From UBA8337 sp937907245 (GTDB lineage Bacteria; Pseudomonadota; Alphaproteobacteria; RS24): DNA of 64,000 nt. Below, piece by piece: positions 27,582 to 35,067 of this stretch (its first letter is position 1; the number at the start of each line of letters is the position of its first letter). The notes below the pieces were generated by a model. That model was not told the DNA's origin and did no database searches. It saw only the letters and a list, made by a program, of their open reading frames with translations. The DNA lies in NCBI GenBank assembly GCA_965219485.1, contig OZ244774.1, forward strand, positions 496,001-560,000, in the 5' to 3' direction. The translations under genes and the position numbers were made by a program.

Positions 27582-28855
27582 ATCGACCCCTGAACATCGC
27601 TCAATTCGACCGGCGCACCTCTATGCCGTTGCGTCGTGGGGTCATTGCGGCTCTCGATGTAGGCACGGCCAAGGTCGCCTGCCTGATTGGCGAGCATAGC
27701 GTTGATGGTTCAGGGCAAAGTGGTTTGGTAAGAATTTCAGGTCTTGGCCATCACGTTTCAGAAGGCGTGGTCGCTGGGCAAGTGGTGGATATGCGGGCGG
27801 CGGAAGACAGTATCCGGGCTGCCGTACATGCCGCCGAACGCATGGCCGGCTTGGAAGTGCGCGATGTGGTTATCGGCGTATCGTCCGGTCTATTGACCAG
27901 CCGAATGGTAGAAGCCGATGTGCCTTTGCTTGGGCAAAAAGTGACGCAAGAACATATGGCCATGGCCTTGCGCGGGGCGCATGAAGACTTTTGGTCGGCC
28001 GATACGGAAATTCTTCATGCCATCCCTGTTGGCTACGGCATTGACGATCATTACGGCATCGTCGACCCGCGCGGCATGCAGGGCGAGAAGTTGAAAGTCA
28101 CTATGCACATGGTGGCGATACCTGCGGGCCCCGCTCGTAATTTGCTAACTTGCATCGAGCAGTGCCATTTGAGATGTGAAAAATTAGTGGTGACGCCTTA
28201 TGCCAGCGCGCTGTCTACCCTGATGCAAGATGAGATTGATTTGGGTGTGCTGCACCTAGATATGGGCGCAGGAACCACAAGTGCCAGCGTGTTTCACCAA
28301 GGGGATGTCATATTTACTTGTGTTGTGCCCGTTGGTGGGCGCCATATCACAACCGATATTGCGCAAGGTCTAAATGTTTCCATGACCACGGCAGAACGCA
28401 TCAAAACGCTTTACGGCAGTGCTTTGGCCACCCCAAGCGGTGAGCGCGAGCAGTTTGAGGTGCCGGTTATGGGCGGCGACCACCAAACGCTTCCGCGCAG
28501 TGAGCTGACCAAGATTATTCGCCCGCGCTTAGAGGAAACCTTTGAGATGATTCAAACCAAGTTAACCCAAAGCGGCTTTGCCAATATGGCAGGCGGACGC
28601 GTGGTGTTGACGGGGGGCGCTGCGCAGCTTAACGGCGCGCGCGAACTGGCGCATACTATTTTAGAAAAACAGGCACGATTGGGATCTCCCATGCGCCTGA
28701 CAGGCCTGCCCGAAAGTGCAACAGGGCCTGCGTTTTCTGCCTGTGCGGGTCTGTTGACCTATGCCGGGCGCAATCATGCCGATGCTGTGCTGAAGGAAGG
28801 GCGTGCTGCTGGCGCGTTCGGCTGGCTCGGAAACTGGCTACGGAGGAATTTCTAA
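27578..28855 (+). CDS. ftsA: Cell division protein FtsA
   Basis: Actin-like ATPase that anchors FtsZ filaments to the inner membrane. Starts at GTG, overlapping the ftsQ stop. ATP-binding elements are visible: AALDVGTAKVACLIG (phosphate 1), LHLDMGAGTTSASVFH (phosphate 2) and GRVVLTGGAAQLNGARELA (adenosine loop). The C-terminus ends in a candidate amphipathic membrane-binding helix (AFGWLGNWLRRNF). 425 residues, normal length. Its TAA overlaps the start of a 54-codon small ORF rather than ftsZ directly. Confidence 0.95.
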   Translation: MNRPLNIAQFDRRTSMPLRRGVIAALDVGTAKVACLIGEHSVDGSGQSGLVRISGLGHHVSEGVVAGQVVDMRAAEDSIRAAVHAAERMAGLEVRDVVIGVSSGLLTSRMVEADVPLLGQKVTQEHMAMALRGAHEDFWSADTEILHAIPVGYGIDDHYGIVDPRGMQGEKLKVTMHMVAIPAGPARNLLTCIEQCHLRCEKLVVTPYASALSTLMQDEIDLGVLHLDMGAGTTSASVFHQGDVIFTCVVPVGGRHITTDIAQGLNVSMTTAERIKTLYGSALATPSGEREQFEVPVMGGDHQTLPRSELTKIIRPRLEETFEMIQTKLTQSGFANMAGGRVVLTGGAAQLNGARELAHTILEKQARLGSPMRLTGLPESATGPAFSACAGLLTYAGRNHADAVLKEGRAAGAFGWLGNWLRRNF

Positions 28856-29019
28856 TGTCCCAAGCCGTGAAGGTAGGTCCGATGAGAGAGCAAACCCATT
28901 TAACGCCGGCGGTAGACGCCAAATTTTACCCATCTGAAGGCTTTAAGGCCGTGGATGAAAATCGAGTTTTGACCATTCAGAACCCAAACCAGATCTCGCC
29001 AAATTCGGCGAGTAACTAA
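28855..29019 (+). CDS. Unrecognised 54-aa small protein between ftsA and ftsZ
   Basis: A 54-codon frame fills the space between ftsA and ftsZ. Its ATG overlaps the ftsA stop (TAATG), GGAGG stands 9 bases upstream, and its TAA abuts the ftsZ ribosome-binding site (AAGGAG). These are the same coupling signs as in the rest of the cluster. The peptide starts MSQAVKVGPMREQTHLTPAV and ends NQISPNSASN. It is hydrophilic, with no signal peptide, membrane helix or cysteine. I do not recognise a family. A non-coding spacer remains possible, but the start position and ribosome-binding site argue for translation. Confidence 0.65.
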   Translation: MSQAVKVGPMREQTHLTPAVDAKFYPSEGFKAVDENRVLTIQNPNQISPNSASN

Positions 29020-29029
29020 GGAGAAAGTC

Positions 29030-30805
29030 ATGAGTATTCAATTAACCGTTCCACCGAAACGTGAACTCAAGCCACGCATTGTTGTGTTTGGCGTTGGCGG
29101 CGCAGGCGGCAATGCTGTCAATAATATGGTCGCTGCGGGTCTGGAGGGCGTCGACTTTGTTGTCGCCAATACAGACGCACAAGCGCTAACCAATTCTAGT
29201 GCAGATCGACGCATCCAAATCGGTTCGAAAATCACCGAAGGTCTTGGCGCAGGCTCCAACCCAGAAGTGGGCAAAGCCGCCGCGGAAGAAACCATGGCCG
29301 AGATTGTGGATATGTTGCAAGGTTCGCACATGGCTTTTGTCACCGCTGGTATGGGCGGCGGCACGGGCACAGGCGCTGCACCGGTTATTGCCCGCGCGGC
29401 GCGCGAACAAGGCATTTTGACAGTTGGCGTGGTTACCACACCGTTTGATTTCGAAGGCGGTCGGCGCATGCGCTCGGCCAAGGCAGGCATCGAAGCGCTG
29501 GCCAAAGAAGTCGATACGTTGATTATCATTCCGAACCAAAACTTGTTCCGCATTGCCAATGCTCAGACAACTTTTGCTGAAGCGTTTGCGATGGCCGATG
29601 AAGTGCTTCATTCGGGCGTGGCGGGGATCACCGATTTGATGATCAAGCCAGGTCTTATCAACCTCGATTTCGCGGATGTTCGTACCGTTATGAACGAGAT
29701 GGGCAAAGCGATGATGGGCACAGGCGAAGCCGAAGGCGACAAACGTGCCGTGGAAGCTGCCGAAGCCGCCATTGCCAACCCATTGCTCGACGATGTGTCG
29801 ATGCAAGGCGCGCGCGGGGTGCTGATTAACATCACCGGCGGCAATGACATGACGCTTTATGAGCTGGACGAAGCGGCCAGCCGCATCAAGCAAGAAGTCG
29901 ACCCAGAAGCCAATATCATCATCGGCTCGACCTTCGATGAAGCCTTGAACGGCATGATGCGGGTTTCGGTTGTGGCAACAGGTATTGACGCGGAAGCGGC
30001 TAAATTGACGGCCTTGGATGGCGGTCGGATTATCCAAATGACGCCAAATGAAGCTGCCCCCGCTGCCCCCACTGCCTCCACTGCAGAAGCAGCGCCTGCG
30101 CCAAATCTGGATTCAGCGGCCCCGATGGAGGCGCCAGCGCCAGCTAAAGCAGATACAGATTTGCCTAGCTTTCTGGCCGGAGAGCGGGCTGAAGTGCCAT
30201 CTCACCAGCCTATTTCAAAACGCAAACGCTCGTTCATTGACCGCGTGTTTGGCGCTAAAAAAGATACGACGTCGGCACAAACCATGCCTGCGCCACGTAT
30301 TGCAGTCGAGGCGCAAGCTCACGACGAAGCCTCGGTTCAGCAAATGCCAATCAGCGATGCGCCTGCAGCTCCGCTGGAAGTTACGGAAGCGCCTGCACCA
30401 GTCGAAATGCCAACTGGAATGCCAGTTGGAACGCCAGAGCGGACCCCTATGGCTCAACCAGCTGCGTTTCAAAACGAGCTGGATGGGGCGCCAGAAGTCC
30501 CAGCCACAGCAGCTGAGATTAAGGCTCCAGAACCTGTGATGGAGACCAAAGCAGAAGAAGTGGCACAAGCGCCAACTCTGGATTTGGGTGCCAAGGATAA
30601 CAGCTCGCAAGCCGAAGTGGCACCCGTTACGCCTAAGGCAGAAGTTGCCGTTAAGGTAGAGGCCGCACCTATGGTCTCAGCACCTAGCGCCGATGCGGTA
30701 AGCTCGGAGCCAATTGTCCAGACCAGCATGCAAACAGGGCCAACCATGTCGGCCTCGTCGTTTGACACGGATCAGCTAGATATTCCGGCTTTCTTGCGCC
30801 GCTAA
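29030..30805 (+). CDS. ftsZ: Cell division GTPase FtsZ
   Basis: Tubulin-like GTPase that forms the division ring. The GTPase core covers about residues 1-325 with GVGGAGGNAVNNM, the tubulin signature GGGTGTGAAPVIARAA, and the T7-loop region NLDFADVRTVM. The rest is an exceptionally long linker (about 250 residues) rich in Ala, Pro and Glu, interrupted by the basic block KRKRSFIDRVFGAKK. The extreme C-terminus QLDIPAFLRR is the conserved peptide that binds FtsA and other partners. At 591 residues it is much longer than E. coli FtsZ (about 383). A clear AAGGAG site precedes the ATG. Confidence 0.96.
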   Translation: MSIQLTVPPKRELKPRIVVFGVGGAGGNAVNNMVAAGLEGVDFVVANTDAQALTNSSADRRIQIGSKITEGLGAGSNPEVGKAAAEETMAEIVDMLQGSHMAFVTAGMGGGTGTGAAPVIARAAREQGILTVGVVTTPFDFEGGRRMRSAKAGIEALAKEVDTLIIIPNQNLFRIANAQTTFAEAFAMADEVLHSGVAGITDLMIKPGLINLDFADVRTVMNEMGKAMMGTGEAEGDKRAVEAAEAAIANPLLDDVSMQGARGVLINITGGNDMTLYELDEAASRIKQEVDPEANIIIGSTFDEALNGMMRVSVVATGIDAEAAKLTALDGGRIIQMTPNEAAPAAPTASTAEAAPAPNLDSAAPMEAPAPAKADTDLPSFLAGERAEVPSHQPISKRKRSFIDRVFGAKKDTTSAQTMPAPRIAVEAQAHDEASVQQMPISDAPAAPLEVTEAPAPVEMPTGMPVGTPERTPMAQPAAFQNELDGAPEVPATAAEIKAPEPVMETKAEEVAQAPTLDLGAKDNSSQAEVAPVTPKAEVAVKVEAAPMVSAPSADAVSSEPIVQTSMQTGPTMSASSFDTDQLDIPAFLRR

Positions 30806-30830
30806 CCTGTAGCTTGGTTTTAAGATTAGG

Positions 30831-30862
30831 AAACGGCTCGGGGCAACCCGGGCCGTTTTCTT
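30831..30862 (+). terminator. Intrinsic terminator after ftsZ
   Basis: A 12-bp stem (AAACGGCTCGGG / CCCGGGCCGTTT, one G-T pair, loop GCAA, 30831-30858) is followed by TTTCTTAT. It closes the dcw transcription unit 25 bp after the ftsZ stop. Confidence 0.82.
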
Positions 30863-30910
30863 ATGGCGCAAGCTTATCCCCTAAGGTGCCAAGGCGCGTA
30901 TACTGGAGGA

Positions 30911-31366
30911 ATGCTGCTATCGCCCCATTTCAGTTTGCGCGAATTAACGCAATCGCAAACCGCCGCTCGCCTCGGAATTATAAACCAGCCGGGCCCAAAA
31001 GAGCTGGAGGCTCTCAAACTCGTATGCACGCAAATACTGGAGCCCGTAAGAGCACAGTTTCATGTGCCGATATTTCCCTCTAGCGGATATCGCTGTCCCG
31101 CACTCAACGCAGCCATTGGGGGCAGTGCCAAAAGCCAGCACTGCCAGGGAGCGGCTGTCGATTTTGAGGTGGCTGGCCTGAGCCCGCGAAGTCTGGTGCT
31201 TTGGATACAGTCAAATCTCACTTATGACCAACTTATTTTGGAGTTTCCACTGCCCAAGGACGTGAACGCCGGTTGGGTGCATGTGTCGCGTGTAAAGGGC
31301 GCTAATCGCAGGCAGAGCCTCACAAAAACGCGAAGTGGCATTTCTAGCGGATTTCCGGCGTTCTAA
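30911..31366 (+). CDS. M15-family D-Ala-D-Ala carboxypeptidase-like protein
   Basis: Likely zinc peptidase of the Peptidase_M15_3 group, which cuts peptidoglycan stem peptides. The start LSPHFSLRELTQSQTAARLGI, the core SSGYRCPALNAAIGG with SQHCQGAAVDF (His and Asp metal ligands), and WVHVSR near the C-terminus match the family. No signal peptide is visible, as in phage-endolysin-like members. The ATG at 30911 gives the family N-terminus, although GGAGG lies unusually close to it (1 base); an in-frame ATG at 30863 would start at the ftsZ terminator. It stands alone between ftsZ and lpxC. Confidence 0.78.
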   Translation: MLLSPHFSLRELTQSQTAARLGIINQPGPKELEALKLVCTQILEPVRAQFHVPIFPSSGYRCPALNAAIGGSAKSQHCQGAAVDFEVAGLSPRSLVLWIQSNLTYDQLILEFPLPKDVNAGWVHVSRVKGANRRQSLTKTRSGISSGFPAF

Positions 31367-31391
31367 CTATGTTCTAATGATGTTTCAAAAA

Positions 31392-31407
31392 GTTACAGCG
31401 GTGTAAC
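31392..31407. promoter_or_regulatory. Inverted repeat GTTACA-N4-TGTAAC upstream of lpxC
   Basis: A perfect 6-bp dyad (31392-31397 / 31402-31407) lies about 100 bp before the lpxC start in an AT-rich stretch, the only place for an lpxC promoter. It could bind a dimeric regulator of the GntR or TetR type. This is inference; no family-specific operator is recognised. Confidence 0.35.
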
Positions 31408-31504
31408 AAAAGGCAATAATCTGTTAATTGAGGTGCATCGGGGGGATAGGTAGAAAACACTCATAGAAGTCTCATCTATTTGAGACATGAATGAGGAAAC
31501 CCTG

Positions 31505-32482
31505 ATGGTTGCACCCGCTAGCATAGCAGAGATGAACGCACAATTTAGTGCCGTGTCTCATGCTGCCTTGCCAGCTGCGGCGCGCATGGGGGTTTGGCAG
31601 ACCACGTTGAAAGCCGACGCGAGCCTAACGGGTATTGGTCTTCATTCTGGAAAAACAGTTACCTTGCGGGTGCGCCCTGCGGCAGCCGATACAGGCATTG
31701 TTTTTATTCGCACCGATATTGAGACGCCAGAAGAAGCGATTATTCCGGCTCTTTGCGCCAGTGTTTGTGAAGTAACTTTATCTTCTAAAATCGGTAACCG
31801 CTTCGGCCACGTTGTTGGCACGGTAGAGCACCTGATGGCCGCTTTGGCTGGCTTGCGGGTAGATAACGCCATCATCGAGATTGACGCTCCTGAAGTGCCT
31901 ATCATGGACGGCAGCGCAAAACCTTTCGTCGCTATGATCCAAGACGCTGGATTGCGCGAGCTTGGCGTATCGCGCCGTGTGGTTCGCATCAAAAAGCGCG
32001 TGCGCGTTGGCAATGGCGACAGCTATTGCGAATTGGTGCCAGACGATGAAAGCGTGTTTGAAGCCGAGATTGATTTTGAAAGCGGCGCGATTGGCCGTCA
32101 GTCCTATGCGCTTAAGCTGGACGATGGAAACTTCGACACCGATGTTGTTAGTGCTCGGACTTTCTGCATGTTGCAGCAAGTCGAGGCCATGCATAAAGCT
32201 GGCTTGGCGCTCGGCGGTTCGGTCGAAAATGCGATTGTTGTCGATGGCGACACAGTGATGAACGAAGAAGGCTTGCGCTCTGAGCGTGAGTTTGTTCAGC
32301 ACAAGCTGTTGGATGCGATCGGCGATTTATATCTCATGGGTCTGCACCTTGTTGGCCGCTATCGTGGCTATAAATCTGGCCACGCGCTGCACAATGACTT
32401 GCTGAACGCTTTGTTCCAAGAGGCCGATGCCTTTGAGTTGGTTAATTTGGCCGATGGCGAAACCATTCTAGCGGCTGAATAG
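31505..32482 (+). CDS. lpxC: UDP-3-O-acyl-GlcNAc deacetylase LpxC
   Basis: Zinc deacetylase catalysing the committed step of lipid A synthesis. Shows GIGLHSGKTVTLRVRPA, the first zinc-ligand region GTVEHLMAALAGLRVDNA, IMDGSAKPFVAMI, the second ligand region QHKLLDAIGDLYLMG and the catalytic-His region SGHALHNDLLNAL. From the ATG at 31505 (GAGGAA about 8 bases upstream) it has 325 residues; an ATG six codons earlier has no clear site. The N-terminus is about 25 residues longer than in E. coli LpxC. It often follows ftsZ in proteobacteria, but here an M15 peptidase gene intervenes. Confidence 0.95.
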   Translation: MVAPASIAEMNAQFSAVSHAALPAAARMGVWQTTLKADASLTGIGLHSGKTVTLRVRPAAADTGIVFIRTDIETPEEAIIPALCASVCEVTLSSKIGNRFGHVVGTVEHLMAALAGLRVDNAIIEIDAPEVPIMDGSAKPFVAMIQDAGLRELGVSRRVVRIKKRVRVGNGDSYCELVPDDESVFEAEIDFESGAIGRQSYALKLDDGNFDTDVVSARTFCMLQQVEAMHKAGLALGGSVENAIVVDGDTVMNEEGLRSEREFVQHKLLDAIGDLYLMGLHLVGRYRGYKSGHALHNDLLNALFQEADAFELVNLADGETILAAE

Positions 32483-32580
32483 CAGCTTTTTTCCTTTAAT
32501 TTTAAACTGATTTAGCGCTTTGACGCTGGCTTGTGCCTGCGCAATGCAGTAAATATAGAGCTCAACTTGGGAATCGCTAA

Positions 32581-33393
32581 ATGCGCTTAATACATATATT
32601 TGCTGTGGCTTTGGTCGCTACCACTCTGTCCGCTTGTGGCGGGGTAAAAAACATCGAAGCCCTATATGTCGAACGCCCGGTAGAGGTGATCTATAATAAT
32701 GCCCATGCAGAGCTCGCGCGTGGCAATTACATTCTCGCGACCCAAGAGTTCGATGAAGTAGAACGCCAGCACCCGTATTCTTTATGGGCTCGCCGCGCTT
32801 TGGTGATGTCGGCTTATACGTATTATTTGCAAAACAAATATGACGAATCCATTGGCACAGCACAGCGGTTTCTTGCCCTTTACCCGGGCAATGACCAAGC
32901 GCCTTATGCCTATTATCTCATGGCTATGTGCCAATACGAACGCATTTCAGACATTAAGCTAGACCAACGCACAACCGAGTTGGCGCAATATGCTTTAGGG
33001 GAAGTTATTCGCCGCTATCCTGAAACAGACTACGCAAGGGATGCGGTTTTGAAAATTGACCTCACCAACGATAACTTGGCGGGTAAAGAAATGGATGTCG
33101 GTCGGTTTTATCAAAACCGGGGTGATTATATTGCCGCCGCTTCGCGTTTTCGTAGAGTGATTGAAAACTTCAGCCGTACCAGTCATGTGCCAGAGGCTTT
33201 GCACCGGATAACCGAGACCTTTTTGCTCTTGGGCGTGCCCAATGAAGCGCAAAATGCGGCGGCTGTCTTGGGCTATAACTATCCTGACAGCCCATGGTAT
33301 AAATACAGCTATCGTATTTTGCGACAGCGAGACTTAGAGCCAGTTAAGGACGAGACCTCCTGGATTAGTCGAGCCCTAAGCGCCGTATTTTAG
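32581..33393 (+). CDS. bamD: Outer-membrane assembly lipoprotein BamD
   Basis: Essential lipoprotein of the BAM complex that folds beta-barrel proteins into the outer membrane; the autotransporter in this window would need it. The lipoprotein signal peptide ends LSAC (Cys19). The mature part carries TPR-like repeats typical of BamD/ComL: YNNAHAELARGNYILATQEF, YDESIGTAQRFLALYPGNDQ, AYYLMAMCQYERI and the LRQRDLEPVKDE tail. 270 residues. It lies 10 bp before recN and may be co-transcribed with it. Confidence 0.94.
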   Translation: MRLIHIFAVALVATTLSACGGVKNIEALYVERPVEVIYNNAHAELARGNYILATQEFDEVERQHPYSLWARRALVMSAYTYYLQNKYDESIGTAQRFLALYPGNDQAPYAYYLMAMCQYERISDIKLDQRTTELAQYALGEVIRRYPETDYARDAVLKIDLTNDNLAGKEMDVGRFYQNRGDYIAAASRFRRVIENFSRTSHVPEALHRITETFLLLGVPNEAQNAAAVLGYNYPDSPWYKYSYRILRQRDLEPVKDETSWISRALSAVF

Positions 33394-33402
33394 GGTGCGA
33401 GC

Positions 33403-35067
33403 ATGCTGATATCGCTGTCCATTCGAAACATTGTTTTAATCGACCAGCTAGACCTAGACTGGCAAGCCAATCTATGCACGCTGACGGGCGAAACGGGGGC
33501 GGGTAAATCTATTTTGCTCGACTCGCTGGGCTTGGCCACGGGCGCGCGCGGGGATGTGGGGCTGGTGCGCCAAGGTTGCGATCAAGGCAGTGTCACAGCG
33601 GTATTTCAAATAGCGCCAGACCACCGCGTGATGACCACCTTGCAAGAGAATGGTCTGGAATGCTCCGGCGAGTTGATTTTGCGTCGTGTGCAATCGGCGG
33701 ATGGGCGTAGCCGTGCTTTTTGCAATGATCAAGCGGTCGGCATTGGCTTATTGTCGCAAATTGGCAGCCAGTTAATTGAAATTCACGGGCAAAACGAAAG
33801 CCAGGCGCTCACGGATGCCGCCACACAGCGCGGCCTATTAGACAGTTTTGCCGGCCTTACCGAGGCCGTGGCGTCGGTTGGAGAGCTGTTTCAGGCGCGT
33901 CAATCGGCTCGGGAGGCGCTAGCTTCTTATCGCGCTGAATTGGCCCAAGCCAGTGCAGATACGGAATATTTAACCCATGCCATTGCGGAACTGCAGGAGC
34001 TGAACCCGAAAGTGGGTGAGGAGCTTGCTTTGGCAGATGAGCGCGGGGTGTTGATGAGTACAGAAAAAATCTCTGAAGATTTGCGCGCGGCAGAAAAATT
34101 ATTACAAGGCGATGGCGGTATCGACAAAGCTCTTAACGGCGCTCTGCGTCGCCTTGAAAAATCAGCTCCTGAGGCTGGCGGTCAGTTGGATGATGCGGTG
34201 GCGGCTATTGATAGAGCGCTGATTGAAGCGGGCGAAGCACGGGTGGCTGTCTCGAGTGCTGTGTCGAGTGTGGTCAATGATCCGGCGCGCCAAGAGCAGG
34301 TGGAGGAACGTTTGTTTACCCTTCGCAGTTTAGCGCGCAAACACGAAGTTACCTGTGATGCTTTGCCGGCCACGCTGGGGGAATTAGATGCCAAATTAAG
34401 TGCTATTCATCGGGGTAACGACCGAATGGCAGAGCTAGAAGTGGCGGTAAAAACGGCGGAGCATGACTACGCTGAAAAAGCCTTGGCCGTGTCTCACGCG
34501 CGCCAAAAAGCGGCTTTGCGGTTGGATGAAATGGTCAATGCCGAGCTGGGCCCGCTGAAGCTAGATGGCGGGCGTTTCACTACGCAAGTTATTCAAGGCG
34601 AGTTGGAAGATGGTGCCGCGCATGGTTTGGACAAAGTAAGTTTTGTCGCTTCCACCAACCCTGGCACAGCGCCAGGCCCGATTGCCAAAATTGCTTCCGG
34701 CGGCGAGTTGGCGCGTTTCATGCTGGCGCTAAAAGTATCTTTGGCGGCTGAAGGCAATAGCGGAACGATGATTTTCGACGAAGTAGACGCAGGCGTTGGC
34801 GGTGCCGTGGCCGAGGCAGTAGGCTCGCGGCTATATCGTTTGGCGCAGGGCGGACAAGTTTTAGTGGTCACCCATAGCCCGCAAGTGGCGGCGCGGGGCA
34901 ATCACCATTGGCTGGTTCAAAAAGGCGATACGGGCACGGGTTTCTCAACCAAAGTTATTCCGTTAGCGGAAGACGCGCGCCTAGAAGAAGTGGCGCGCAT
35001 GCTATCGGGCGCAGATATTACCGACGAGGCGCGTGGCGCCGCCAAGCGGCTACTTGAGGCCGACTAA
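33403..35067 (+). CDS. recN: DNA repair ATPase RecN
   Basis: SMC-like protein acting early in double-strand break repair. Walker A GETGAGKSILLDSLGL (about residues 29-44), a central coiled-coil-like region rich in Ala, Glu, Gln and Arg, the ABC signature IASGGELARFMLALK, Walker B MIFDEVDAGVGG and the switch HSPQVAARGNHHW. 554 residues, normal length. It ends on the ligA start (TAATG), so the two repair genes are coupled. I see no obvious LexA site in the 9-bp gap upstream. Confidence 0.95.
   Translation: MLISLSIRNIVLIDQLDLDWQANLCTLTGETGAGKSILLDSLGLATGARGDVGLVRQGCDQGSVTAVFQIAPDHRVMTTLQENGLECSGELILRRVQSADGRSRAFCNDQAVGIGLLSQIGSQLIEIHGQNESQALTDAATQRGLLDSFAGLTEAVASVGELFQARQSAREALASYRAELAQASADTEYLTHAIAELQELNPKVGEELALADERGVLMSTEKISEDLRAAEKLLQGDGGIDKALNGALRRLEKSAPEAGGQLDDAVAAIDRALIEAGEARVAVSSAVSSVVNDPARQEQVEERLFTLRSLARKHEVTCDALPATLGELDAKLSAIHRGNDRMAELEVAVKTAEHDYAEKALAVSHARQKAALRLDEMVNAELGPLKLDGGRFTTQVIQGELEDGAAHGLDKVSFVASTNPGTAPGPIAKIASGGELARFMLALKVSLAAEGNSGTMIFDEVDAGVGGAVAEAVGSRLYRLAQGGQVLVVTHSPQVAARGNHHWLVQKGDTGTGFSTKVIPLAEDARLEEVARMLSGADITDEARGAAKRLLEAD

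Noticed and set aside
29186..30037. Minus-strand open frame of 283 codons over the ftsZ GTPase domain
   Set aside because: It is a His/Arg/Phe-rich shadow of the conserved ftsZ codons.
30863..30910. Upstream ATG for the M15 peptidase
   Set aside because: It would start within the tail of the ftsZ terminator and adds residues not matching the family N-terminus.
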